From positions 7,088,215 to 7,152,214 of the forward strand of contig JAJKFL010000006.1 of the NCBI GenBank assembly GCA_021186555.1: 64,000 nucleotides of DNA, given 5' to 3'. Numbering within the stretch: position 1 is the stretch's first letter; every line of letters begins with the position of its first letter. The position numbers and the translations under genes are program-made. Of the stretch, positions 23,768 through 34,669 are shown piece by piece. The notes under the pieces were generated by a model. It was given only the letters and a program-made list of their open reading frames with translations. It was not told the origin of the DNA and made no database searches. The DNA comes from Reticulitermes speratus (taxonomy: Eukaryota > Arthropoda > Insecta > Blattodea > Rhinotermitidae).

Positions 23768-23836
23768 AATACTATGGAGGAATCCTCACGCCCAGGTGAG
23801 AAGGCATCTCTGCTGCAGAAGCTGCTTTCAGAATGA
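23768..23836 (+). CDS. tai: taiman last exon with LxxLL box and stop
   Basis: In phase 0 from the acceptor (cccacag|AAT) the frame reads NTMEESSRPGEKA, then SLLQKLLSE and TGA at 23834-23836. LLQKLL is a nuclear-receptor box (LxxLL), and a terminal LxxLL next to the stop fits insect Taiman. The preceding exon ends in phase 2, which would instead open the frame ILWRNPHAQ... ending at 23897. That alternative has no family resemblance. I therefore prefer the LxxLL frame and infer a missing microexon, alternative splice or one- to two-base error upstream. Confidence 0.7.
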   Translation, partial: NTMEESSRPGEKASLLQKLLSE

Positions 23837-24077
23837 ACCCGTCCCAGATCAACATTCGTGCCGTTCAGCGTATGAGGGCAGCTTGCAGGGGGAGTGAGAG
23901 TTATTAGTGTTGTGGTGAGTTGTGCACCGACGTTGGAAGTCAATGCAGAGACTGAAATCTACGATACGACCGATGATGTTCCGAGATGACTGCAGAGTAA
24001 TGAAGAAGGCGTTTACTGTAGCTCAAAAGACAACACTATACATATATATATTATATATTAATAATTACACGTTATCA

Positions 24078-24083
24078 AATAAA
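24078..24083 (+). promoter_or_regulatory. candidate proximal polyadenylation signal
   Basis: AATAAA occurs 242 bp after the taiman stop. Confidence 0.4.
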
Positions 24084-24264
24084 CAGTGTTCAATGGAATA
24101 TTTGTTTAAAACTTCTACAAAGTGCATTAATATTGAATTAATTTTTATTTTTCATATCCCCCCCTCCGCCCCCCGAGTAGACCATTTTTAAATGTGTGTA
24201 GCATGCAGCAGCAGCAGTCACTTGATCAACACACTACTGCCAGCGTGACAACGTGCATCCCGCC

Positions 24265-24267
24265 CTC

Positions 24268-24302
<35 letters not shown>
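24265..24302 (+). repeat. CT dinucleotide microsatellite
   Basis: A long CT run lies in the putative 3' UTR. Confidence 0.93.
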
Positions 24303-24305
<3 letters not shown>

Positions 24306-24926
24306 CTTAACCTCTCTCTGTTGATCTTCATTTTCTGTCATTTGCATTGTCTGTGAGCTTTTCACATGTTTTCAAGAAATGTCAACAGTGATTTATTCAT
24401 TTCTGTTGTTGCTTCGTACGTATCGAGGTTGCTGCAGAAGCGAAGACGTTGTAGCATGTTTATACTGTTGCACTGCATAGGGAGGGCAGCCACCCAATCA
24501 CATTTTAGGATTCTGATGTTTTTTTTTTCACCACTGTTTGATTTTAAAAGAATCTTGTAAAATATTGTTAACTAATGATGTTAAAGGGCTGTTTTTCAAT
24601 GATTTATGAAGCCTGTTATGAGAGGTGTGCATGCATGAGTTACTAGAAAAACCCAAAGCTCTAATGACATACAAGGCGCAGGGATGCTGTAATTAGTTTA
24701 CAGTAGTTTTGTTTTCATTTGAGGTGCCTTTGTAGTGGTTGATACTCGGATGTTGTTAAAAATGTAATTTTGATAACCGTGTTGTTTTATCACAGAGCAA
24801 ATATGCACTGTTTCGCTTAGGTTAAAAAGTTTTAGACTGAATTTTAATATAATTTTATATCGATTGAATGCCGCAGAAGCTGTAATTATTTATTATTGCA
24901 GGTCATTACTGTGCATTCTGTCTTTC

Positions 24927-24932
24927 AATAAA
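24927..24932 (+). promoter_or_regulatory. candidate distal polyadenylation signal
   Basis: AATAAA is followed by a T/G-rich segment (tttcggatgttattgttgg), a plausible downstream element, so transcript end near 24950 is reasonable. Confidence 0.45.
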
Positions 24933-24950
24933 TATGGACATTTGAATTTC

Positions 24951-26010
24951 GGATGTTATTGTTGGTCATTGACAGTACAGTCAGCTCCTGATTATGCAGA
25001 CTAATGGGATAATGCACATAATCTAAGAAATTTTGTTCTGTTTTCCTGCAGTGTGTCACAAACTACTTAACCCCATTTCGCATACAGTTATGGAGGTGAC
25101 TATATTTTGACAGATGGTTGATAATTGTTTCTTTTGATCTGCTGTTTGGGCTTTTGGTGACAGCAGTTTGAGACTTTCGTATGACTGTAATATCAACCCA
25201 CTGGCTCATGAACAGAATATCATGAAGGTGAAGATGAAACATGACCTCATTCCTACAGGTTCATTAGCCCTTTGCCAAGGATACTCTTTATTGCCATTAA
25301 ATTACGTGTGTATACACAAGTGATATTTGGCAAGAAGACCCATATTTTTGCAGTTAGCAGTAACCTACTGGCTATGTGCTCACAGTATCATCTCGCCCCA
25401 TCTACTGTTACTGTCAGACAGTGCCATTTTCTGCAGTTTGCCACCTGCCCGATGCACTGTCCGTCTGTGACGGAAGAAGCATGTAAACCTGTGCCACACA
25501 TATTTATGTTTGTTATGATTTATGGTTATATATAGAACTAATAAATGCATAAACCACATTTTGGGTAGTCTGCATCCAAATAATCAGGGGTTTACTGTAG
25601 ATTTTTTGTTTATGACAAAAGCAAGCCTTCACGTGTGTGTATCATACTTGCACATAAGTTGTGGAGTTGTATGTTTGGGTAATGGGAACACATTTTGTTG
25701 GGTAACTAAAGACTGAAGAAGATAGCATATTTTGCTACATTTGTTTGTAACAAATGGATGTCCTACAAATTACAAAATTAACAAGCTTACTTAGAGTTTC
25801 TGTGCTTTCCTGGAATAAAATTCTGTCGTTACTGAAAACTGTATAAAGGATTGATTTGGTTACTTATTACTTGTTCTTCTTTATTAATTGGATATTCAGA
25901 CCTTATCTTACCGTTTAATATTATTCATTCCATGCATTGTGATTATAATAATTTATATATACCAACAAATGAACATAAATTATATAGAATTATAATTTAT
26001 ATATATATAT
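24951..26010. other. intergenic, no gene seen
   Basis: This is AT-rich sequence with only short frames. Near 25960 a segment (atttatataccaacaaatgaacata) resembles the outer edge of the foldback element at 26680, suggesting a further relic of that family. A TA run lies at about 25998-26011. Confidence 0.5.
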
Positions 26011-26619
26011 ATGAACAATCGTACATGTTTCAGTGATAAATCGCGTCCTCAGGGAGGTGTTAATGCCAAGGAATATAAAATTGATACGTCAAATTCACAT
26101 ATACAATGTTAAAGATAAATAATGGCATCTGTAAATATAAACATATAGATACTATAGATAATGTGATCCTGGAGTATTCTTTAATAAAATTCATTAGTGT
26201 GCCACTGTTATGTGGTCATGTGCGTACAAACATCTAGTAAAGAAGTTTTTGATTTAAAAGGATCCAAGCCCCTGTGCCATGTATTGATGTGTCTCGTGTA
26301 GGAGAGGTGCTCAAAAACACTACTGCAGGAGGTACATCAATACATGGCACAGGGGCTTGATCCTTTTGGATCGAAAATTTCAATACAAGACGTTTGTATG
26401 TATATGACCACATACAATTAACAGTGGCACATCAGTGAATTTTATTCGAGAATATGTCAGCATCACACTGTCTACAGTATCCACATTTTTATATTTACAA
26501 ATGCCATTATTTATCTTTAACATTGTGTATGTGAATTTGATGCAGTAATTTTATATTTCTTTCTATTAACATATCCCAAAAGATGGTGATTTATCACTGA
26601 AACATGTAGGAGAGTTCAT
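26011..26619. mobile_element. long foldback element with hammerhead-like motifs
   Basis: Arms of about 280 bp (26011-26290 and 26334-26619) are inverted copies around a 43-bp centre, with scattered mismatches and gaps. Near each outer edge lies acatgtttcagtgataaatc or its inverse. Read outward on the minus strand, the left one gives CTGAGGA, a stem region and GAAACATGT, the order of a hammerhead ribozyme core; the right copy has lost the CTGANGA part. The same layout occurs in the PLE tail at 33465-33510, so an inverted pair of PLE ends is likely. Confidence 0.7.
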
Positions 26620-26679
26620 ATTTATAGATAAGTTGTAATCTTATCTTATTGTGTTCATTTGTTAACTTTTACATACAAA

Positions 26680-27048
26680 TTGAACAATTTATACCAACAA
26701 ATGCACACAGACATATAATGTCAATAGTTTCTTTTATTAATAGCTTTCTCCAATACGTATTTTGGCGTGCTTACATCGCCATCTTCAGGGGGTCGAAGTT
26801 TTCTAACATAGACCAATATTTATAAAATACATCGTAACAGCCGTACTATGGCTATTACGATGTATTTTATAAATATTGGTCTATGTTAGAAAACTTCAAC
26901 AACCCCCTGAAGATGGCGATGTAAGCACACCAAAATACGTATTGGAGAAAGCTATTAATAAAAGAAACTATTGACATTATATGTCTGTGTGCATTTGTTG
27001 GTATAAATTGTTCAATTAAACAAAAATGCACGGTGAATGCAAGTAAAA
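26680..27048. mobile_element. long foldback element flanked by a 13-bp direct repeat
   Basis: Arms 26681-26842 and 26850-27014 are near-perfect inverted copies with a 7-bp centre. ttttacatacaaa flanks the element at 26667-26679 and 27049-27061, a likely target duplication. Each arm carries ccctgaagatggcgatgtaa, a degenerate version of the hammerhead-like motif. The right edge contains aaaatgcacggtgaat, which occurs inverted at the left edge of the PLE fragment (about 33378), linking the two elements. Confidence 0.8.
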
Positions 27049-27061
27049 TTTTACATACAAA

Positions 27062-30000
27062 GTTTAGGTAAAACTTTGAATATACGAGCTGCAGCTGTGT
27101 ATGGTTTCTGTTATCAAAGTTAATAATTTGTAGCTGTGAGAATCAAAAATTTTCTCCACCTTCAGATTTCAGTGGGCATTTTGTTAAGTGTATAATAGGA
27201 AGTTACTCAGTAACTTAGCACTGCTGTTGACAGATATGCTAACAAATTTGTCATTTGATCATTGTTTTGTGAATAGGCAGCCATTTAAAAGTGTTTATTA
27301 ACAGGCCTAATATGCGTGCAATTCTTTTCTTATTTCTATTAATTCAGTTTACTCTTTCCTCAATATGTGGGCTGTTATGTAGTGACCTTCTTTTTAACAA
27401 AATTTGTTATACATGTAAGGAACATGAATTGATAATTTACAAGTCATATGTTTCAAATAACTTTTAGCTTTTGAAATGTTATTCTGTGCCTTGATGGTCA
27501 GAAGTTGTGAGTGACGTTAATACAGCTGAGTTCATACTTGTTGCAAGTGTAGAAACCTTAAATTCTAGTTTGCCCCTGCCACGAGTGACTCGGGCCTTGA
27601 TAAAATGTGCCTCAAAATTTAAACTGTCATGTGCTTCTTAATATTGGATATGTTTAAGGTTGATGAATTGAAAAGATGAGAGAGAATTAATGTGATCCGT
27701 TTTTTTTTTTATGTTTTGGAAGTTACGGGATTGTGACTTTTTATTGTCGAGAGTAAATTCATAATTATATTTACGTTTCATTTTTCTTTACACTTTACAT
27801 TTTTTATGTAGTCTGTTACATGGAAGCCTGTATGAAGTACCTTGATCATATGAAAGTGGGTGTCCAATTCAAGAATGTACATGTAATATATTTTTATGAC
27901 CGCTGATTTTGATATGAATTCATCACCACATTTCAAGGTGAAAGGGGGTAAAGCTTAGTGCCCATTACATTTCTACTTGCTGCAGACTTATTTACTCCCT
28001 GTTTCAGCATTGAAATTTTATATTTGTATTAATGCTTACAGATTTTGATGCATCATTGCCAAATTTTAGTGGTGATGGTTGGCATAAAGTGTCCACTATT
28101 CACACTGACATAAAGTAGTTGTGTGGTGTGCCATCATAACCGCCGCTGTCAAAGTTTGTGCATGTTTATTTGCACCATTAAAGAACAATAAACAGGAAGA
28201 GAAAGAGACCATGCAGCATCTCCTTGGTTCATTTCGAGCCAGAAATTTTTATTAGCTGTAAAGAAACGGGTTTCAGTTTTATGACTTAAAGTGGGATGTG
28301 GTAACAGAAGAACACTTAACTGAGTCACTCATTGTAGTGTACTCATATTAACATACCAAGTCAGACTAACAGGATATTTTAGCAGATAATGGAAGAAGAC
28401 TGAACCTCATTTGCATATTTAATTACCCATATCTACTACAAACCTCTCACTTTGAAATTTTTTTAACAAGATAATATATTTTTAAAGTTTTAGCCACCAT
28501 TTCATAAGTATTCAGTCCTGTAATATATAGGTAGATTGTTTTAGCAGGATTATGTGGTAGTACATCTGAACTTGAAGATTGTTTGTACTTAGAACAAGAT
28601 AGGCAGTGTGTACAGTTTCATATTGCCAGAGAGTTACATGAAATGTGTAAATAATGTTTGAAATTGGAAATCACTAAATCCACTGCTTTAATTAGAGATA
28701 AAATGTATAAATGTATAAATGTTACTCAGGAAATTAAATCCAGCCTGGTAGGAAATTTTTATAACTTTGCTTCCATTTCTTATAACTGCAGTTAGATTCT
28801 TCAATTAAATAAGGGCCTTGTCTCTACAGTTCTTGAAGCTCATGTATGCTGCCACCATTGTGTGTAGATATAGACCGCTGTACAAGTGCTGTTACGTGGA
28901 GGCTTGTTGCATTGCTTGCAATACATAAATAATTTATTTTGTATTATATTTTTGTGAAGATTTAAACGTGACTGCCCTCCCTTACACCGCTTAATATTGA
29001 GAAGTATCTTAAAAGTTAAGAAAAGTGTTGAAATACCATTCATACCCTGTGATTGTTTTCTCTCTATCCAGTTGTTTTTGGGTTTTAGTGAGAATATCAC
29101 AGTTCTCATTTGGTACCGTCATATTGTAACCAGTAATTAAGGAATTTTTTTTTTTTTTAAATTTTTAATAAATTACACATAGAACTGTTGAGACCTTGTT
29201 ACATTCCAACCCATCTTTTATTGTTTGGTTGGCATAGGTTATGTATGGTATTTATGGAGTTGTTATGTGCACCATGGCTTCTCAGCACAGAGCTCAGAAA
29301 ATGTAATGTGATAGTGTAGCCCGTGTATTAACATTGCAGTGAAACGCAATTTCACTCTTTAGCAATGGAAAGGAAGTAGACAATTTCCTCATTCTTGGAA
29401 AATACGAGCATCTTGTTGGGCTGTGTCCTGTGTGACAGCATCCAGCATGCATGCCAGATGCTGGCACACAGGAGGTAGCCTTAACAAGTTAAAACTGTGG
29501 TCTTCCAATGAAGGTTCTCGTCACTCGGCTACAGCCAACCCAAAATGAGTAGATCAGTTTGTCTTATCATTTCACTTTGCATTCCTGGTAATGTTGATTA
29601 CAGTTGAGAAGCAAATGGTGCTGCATTCAGTAGTCTTGTTTTTAATACTGCGTTGCAACCTCAGAGCACCGTTGTCGTCTCAAAAGTCTGTTGTTATGTG
29701 ATGATGAAGTACAAAAGTCCCTGTTTGTTATGAACATTACTACTGTTCTATATGTATTGTACTCATGAAACACACTTGCTCCAAGGACTTGGCTAGACAG
29801 CAGGCAGGCAGACAGACACAACAATATTTTGTAAAATAAAATACATGAAAAGGAAATGTAAAGAAGATGCACACACATGGAAGGCTGAGAGAGTAAGTTC
29901 TCAGAACGGCAGATTTTCTTTCTACGTGCAAAATGTGCAGTTATGTTTTGTACTGGTGGTTGTGACCTGTGGACAGAGCCAACGAGTGTGGAGGGTTGCA

Positions 30001-31340
30001 ACAGTTGTTTAATGATTAAACCAAAGCATGTTTGTAAATGATGTACAGAGGACTTTGTAGGGTAGTTGGTTAGAGTTTGGGAAAATAATATTTTTTTTTG
30101 TGCGTGTAGTATGAAGGAATTTCCGTTGAGAGAATGGAAAATGGGGATTAGTCAGTGGAACAACTGGACTTGAGTCATACCATGATAAGAATGTAGAACA
30201 ACACTCACCGCAGAAATGTAAATTGGTTAATATTTTTGTATACATATTCTTAACCGGTCCAATACTGACCGAGTTTGAAGCGGCACGTGTTATTTTTTCT
30301 AGCCTGCCTGGCCGAAATGGGTCAAGTGTGCAACTGTAAAGAAAGCGCTAATTGTATCTTTATGTGTAAGTAATTGTACTGTTTATTATTAATCTCCTCT
30401 TCCTGTTTGCGTCTTGGTTATCGTATACATGATTGTTCATTTTATGTCGCGTTTGGGAGTGGCACGTGGATTGGTTAGCATGGTGCATATGGCTGCCTAC
30501 CGCAATCTCGTTAAAGAGAAAGAGTTCAGTATCTTGTGGGAGAGGATTGCCATGTCCCATAGGAAATTTTGCCTTGACTGAGCCATTGCCCGAGGATATA
30601 CGGTCTTTGCTTTCAATGCATACCGTACCATTCTTATTGCCCTTCTGCTCCCCTTTTATTTTATTTTATTATTATTATAATTATTTTGTTAACCCATGCA
30701 TCCGTTCCGCTGGAACGGCTGTCGTTGTGTTCACAGCCTGGTCTGGTCAGTTTTACATTCATCCAACACTTTGGGACGTGTGCGTGTGCGACTAACAAGT
30801 TTAAGTTCCTGTAGGCCACTCGTGTACAGTTTTATAAAAATGCTATTCTGTAGATGTTTGGAGCACACGACTCGCCCATATGCCTGAATGATTTGTTTTT
30901 TAAATCTCTCATTTTGAAAAAGGAAGGTGCACGGAATCATTCGGATTAATACACTGTTACCTGGCTTGTAACACCTGATCTTATATTACTGTGTTTTTTG
31001 TACATGAACTGTTCAGTCATTACGCATGTAATTAGTTCGTATCACAAGACAGAATTATAGAGATGTCCAGGAAAATATTTGATTTTTCCTGCCATGGGAT
31101 TTTTATTAGTTATTAATAAAGTTGATGATAAAGTACTGTTTTGCTGAACACAAGTTTTGTTTGGCTGGTTATTTTGCAAAATGTTAATATCAAATTTTGC
31201 CATTGCAAAGCCATAAGGCAATAAAAATTATAATATTGTAATGTACTATTTTCCTTATTTTGAAGTCCTAACATGGTTTCACTTCCTCCATGCATCCTGC
31301 TGTTCCCAACTCAGCTGTAAAACACACAGATGGGACCTCA
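27062..31340. other. intergenic, no gene seen
   Basis: This is AT-rich sequence with poly-A/T runs (for example 29142-29160) and no frame with a recognisable domain. Several short frames at 29642-30940 overlap on both strands and look like noise. Confidence 0.55.
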
Positions 31341-33012
31341 TAATCTGAACTGTGGGGTATAGATAGAGGGTCCAGGCATTTGGTAAACTAAGACGGACAG
31401 TTTCCCAGATGAGGTCTAAGATCTTGTGGGTTGTTTCTCAGTGTATGTTGGTAGTTGTTTACGGACATTTCGAGACAGCCTACTGGTCCCATCTCCATTG
31501 GTCAAGCAGTTGAAGAAGGCCGCGAACAGGTGGAAGCGTTGTTATGTAGGTGATAGTGTGGGTGGTGATTGTCAGGAAACTTGCAAGCGGCAGTCGGAGG
31601 AAGGGGTACACTAGAGTAACACTGGAAAAATGAAAAACGGGCACAGGAAGCAGAAGACGTCAGAAACAAGGGGGAATGAAAACCATAGCAGGAAGGAGAA
31701 CCTTCCGGCCACTGGGAATAGGGTGCTGGTTTATGAAGTTGTCATTAGAATTAGGGGGGGAGGGGGGGACATGCCAGAGGGGAAATACCAGGGTATCTTC
31801 AGAAAACTGAATGATTTAAAAGAGGCGCAGGGTGGGAGCCCGTGTGAAAACGAAGGGATAAAATGAAGCGCAGAATGTAGGAGGAGGGGGAGCCCTCAGG
31901 ATATGGGGGAAAGTGGGGTAGGAGACCGAAAGAGGAAGGGGAACTATAGAGCAGAAATGGAAATGAACAAATCTAGAAGCGGAGGAGTGAAGAGGGAGAG
32001 ACGCCAGAGGAAGGAACCTGGTGAACTGTGGGGCAGCTTAAGGCCAGAAGAGAAAAAGGTAAGAGAACAGAATTTGAGAGAGGAGGGAAAAGTGTAAAAC
32101 AATTTGGTTCTGGAAAGGAACTTGGGCATTCCAACCAACCGAGTCTTCAGTCGCAGGTCGTCCTTTACAGGACCAAGGAAGCTGGGTGTGTTGTGCTTGG
32201 TGAGCACTCTGCTACTTCGGCGTTATGTTGTCTGTACATACGGAAGGACGGCAAACGAATTGGCCTTGCTCAACGGGCTGAGAGGTCCTCGCAGTTGGTT
32301 TGAGGGTACTTTGTATCTCCCCTGGCTGTACCCAGTTTCCCGGTATAGGATCTTATCGGAAATCCCTGCAGTGGGAGCCTAGATATAGGAGAAAAAGTAA
32401 TTTGGTCTTTATTTAAAGTGCCCTTAATTATTGCCTTCTCGCAAGGATATTTATGGCACTAGTAGGGAGTGTGTGTTGTATCCCACGATAAGTATCGACT
32501 AGGATGCCTCCACTGGGACCCGGGATGTAATTACACTTCTTTTGATTCCATGTGTGCCGCTGTTATTGGGCGTGGAGTCCGGTGGGTCAGGGCCACCTGA
32601 GGCCGCATGGCCACGGCGGCTCTTAATTGCAGGGCAAACAGTGGCATATGTGCTGGTTAGAGTCAGTCACTTGGTACTCCTCATTTTACGTAAAATAATA
32701 GAGAATCAAGATATTGAAATGGCATGTACAAGAGCTGACAACAAGGAACTATTGCAGACATGGTACAACAGGATGGCCCTGTTCCAACCTCTTTGCTACA
32801 GATTGCAACCTACTGCCAGCCACATCTCACAACATAAGACTTGGAATAAAATGCATATATTTATCCAAAATGGATTACTTCATGGAGGTGAGGGGTTAAA
32901 ATTCAAGCCATTCTGTTTCTACCCAGAAGAGTAACCCATTTTTTGCCTTTTCTCATTACAGTTATGAATGAGCAGATTCTGGATGTAATGTTTAGTTGGA
33001 CAACATTACATT
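31341..33012 (+). other. unclassified, more GC- and purine-rich interval, possibly transposon-derived
   Basis: Base composition changes from AT-rich to GC/purine-rich (strongly G/A between about 31620 and 32100). Overlapping plus-strand frames occur at 31426-31614, 31630-31866, 31903-32097, 32028-32382 and 32542-32934. The products are charged or low-complexity, and I recognise no domain. The change in composition and the A-rich tail that follows suggest a truncated non-LTR element or processed insert, but this is not shown. Confidence 0.35.
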
Positions 33013-33112
33013 TACCAATAAATAAATAATAAAAAAAAAACAAATAAATAAAGCAAATAGATAAATCTATAATAAATAGGTGAATGAATTAATAATAAAA
33101 TAAATAAAAAAG
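33013..33112 (+). repeat. A-rich (AATA-type) tract at the edge of telomere repeats
   Basis: An imperfect ataaataaat/poly-A stretch of about 100 bp ends at aaaaaaggtaccc, where CCTAA-type repeats begin. It could be a retrotransposon tail or a microsatellite. Confidence 0.7.
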
Positions 33113-33372
33113 GTACCCTAACTTAACCCAAACCAACCAAACGTAACCTCTAACACAACCTAACTTAACCTAAGCTAACCTAACCTGACATACCCTCTCC
33201 TAATATAACCAATGTGACCAAACCTAACCTAACCTACCCCAACCTAAGCTATATTAACATAACCTAATTTAACATGACCTAACTTAAACTCATCTAACCT
33301 AACCAAACTTGAAACAACCTGAGCTAACCTCACATAACATATCCTAACCTAACCAAACCTATCTTTAGTCTT
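33113..33372 (+). repeat. degenerate telomere-type repeat (CCTAA), outer segment
   Basis: The segment consists of cctaa, cttaa, ccaaa and related 5-mers with heavy decay, ending at about accaaacctatc. It is the same repeat as the main array beyond the PLE fragment, so the PLE divides a once continuous array. Confidence 0.85.
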
Positions 33373-33464
33373 AATTCACCGTGCATTTTTATTATTCAAG
33401 ACATTCACCAACAAAATGCACAAATCACTAACAAGGTGCAAATCAGCCCCTTATCATAATCAAA

Positions 33465-33510
33465 ACCTACACATGTTTCGGCTCTCTATGAGCCATCATC
33501 AGGGGTTTTC
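33465..33510 (-). ncRNA. hammerhead-ribozyme-like motif
   Basis: The minus strand reads CTGATGA (33496-33502), then T, the hairpin GGCTC-ATAGA-GAGCC (33480-33494), then GAAAC (33475-33479), then a very short stem III and GTA followed by GGTTTT. AAAACCC before the core could pair with GGTTTT as stem I with one bulge. All conserved core blocks are present in order. An extra T between CTGATGA and stem II departs from the usual pattern and may reduce activity. PLE hammerheads with short stem III are known. Confidence 0.5.
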
Positions 33511-34139
33511 AATAGTGCTTTTCAAATGCTGGATAGATCTGCTAATGACACTCGTAAAGTTTTGCACTGTTTATGATCATAAAACGTTTGTTTCTTAAGT
33601 CAAAATCATGGGTCATAAAATATAGTTAAAATGTTTAAAACAACACTGTTCACTGTATCTTCATATAAAGGTATCTATCGCGCCTATAGAAGTTTCACAA
33701 GATCATCATATACTGCACTATGTAGATTGTGGTGGAGCTTGATGTAGAATGGTGATGGATACTGCGTGTCGTGTGAATTCTTAGCATTTCGTCTTTCACG
33801 TCGAAATGTGTAGTATTCTTGACGATGTGTGATATAAATTAAGAAGAAGTGGTTCTGGTACTGCAAAATCCAAAGTTACGTATTTTAGCGTGAAATTTCA
33901 AAACAAGGTATTAAGAGCGGAATAAAAAGTGGGTATAGAAAGAATTAATAATAGAATAAATAATTAGAATGACATACCTGTTATGGTGTGGGTTTGAGGT
34001 TTCAAGTGTACCCGGTGACCGTGAACTGTGTTATGAGAAACACAGATTATCTAAGGAGAAAGTATTTGCTGTCGGAGTTTGCGTGATGATGGTGGTAGGC
34101 GGGGTGTGGGTGATTAGTTTAAAGAGGGGATTTTCTCAA

Positions 34140-34600
34140 TTGAATTTTACGTCAGACATATTTTGGACACGTGTATGGAAAGTGATGTTAGTATTTGTGT
34201 TTTTGTTACTTTGTTGTTTTGTGAGTTGTGTTTTTTTGTGCCGTAGGTGATCCAGTATTTTGTTTAGTTTATTGTACAGTATGTCATTCATGATTTGAAA
34301 TATTTAATGCTCCGACATTTCTATCAAGAACCACATCTCCTTCCAGTAATTAGCGCAGTCAAGGTGGGTGTTGTATAACAGCTGGTTTAAAGTTGATTTC
34401 TTCTTGTACAGGAATTTGAGTTCGGTATTGATTCTGTGTTTGGTTGCAGCGTTTTTGGTTTTATGAGTCCTTTCGTTGTTTCCACTGATTTTAATGTCAA
34501 TATAGGAAGTTGTGAGTTGTTCAGACCTGCAGACCTTGTTGAACCAGAGTGCCGCATTTGATTTTAGTAACTTTATCTTGATGTTCTTGTATCGATGCAC
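34140..34600 (-). pseudogene. PLE polyprotein N-terminal region, with in-frame stops
   Basis: The frame from 34600 contains ALWFNKVCRSEQ, ELKFLYKKKSTLNQLLY and NTHLDCANYW, typical of the PLE N-terminal domain. A TAA at 34304-34306 breaks it, after which the same frame continues with NKLNKILDHLRHKK and FHTRVQNMSDVKF before another stop near 34140. The apparent first codon is GTG and upstream is telomere repeat, so the N terminus is lost. Similarity fades before reverse transcriptase. Confidence 0.72.
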
Positions 34601-34669
34601 TAACCTAACCTAACCTGACCTGACCTGACACTAACCTGACGTATCCTAACCTCACCTAACCTAACCTAA

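Larger units (their letters stand above)
23837..24950 (+). other. taiman 3' untranslated region (inferred)
   Basis: The TGA stop is followed by non-coding sequence with AATAAA signals at 24078-24083 and 24927-24932. It contains a CT microsatellite (about 24265-24302) and a C-rich segment (24159-24175). The true cleavage site cannot be read from sequence alone. Confidence 0.5.
33373..34600 (-). mobile_element. truncated Penelope-like retroelement inside telomere-type repeats
   Basis: On the minus strand the element runs from a 5'-truncated coding region at 34600 to a non-coding tail ending near 33373. CCTAA-type repeats lie directly on both sides. The coding part matches the N-terminal region of PLE polyproteins; reverse transcriptase and GIY-YIG endonuclease regions are absent. 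The tail contains a hammerhead-like motif, a known property of many PLEs, and the same tcaccgtgcattttt segment found inverted at the foldback at 26680. Orientation puts its 5' end toward the large array. Confidence 0.72.

Noticed and set aside
23529-23897. 122-codon plus-strand frame over the last taiman exon
   Set aside because: It crosses the intron acceptor and a transposon relic and has no family resemblance. Its C-terminal part is kept only as the alternative outcome of the phase conflict.
26850-27014. Hammerhead ribozyme in the second foldback element
   Set aside because: CTGAAGA is present but the GAAA block is replaced by CAAAA and the stem is poor. I treat it as a degenerate relative only.
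28840-30940. Several overlapping frames of 60-120 codons on both strands
   Set aside because: There are no domain signatures, splice-consistent neighbours or conserved-looking motifs. They are expected by chance in AT-rich DNA.
31426-32382. Series of plus-strand frames in a purine-rich region
   Set aside because: Products are charged, low-complexity and overlap in different frames; no domain is recognisable, so they are not called as genes.
33969-34250. 93-codon plus-strand frame with hydrophobic stretches
   Set aside because: It is the opposite strand of the PLE relic, whose minus-strand frame shows family motifs.
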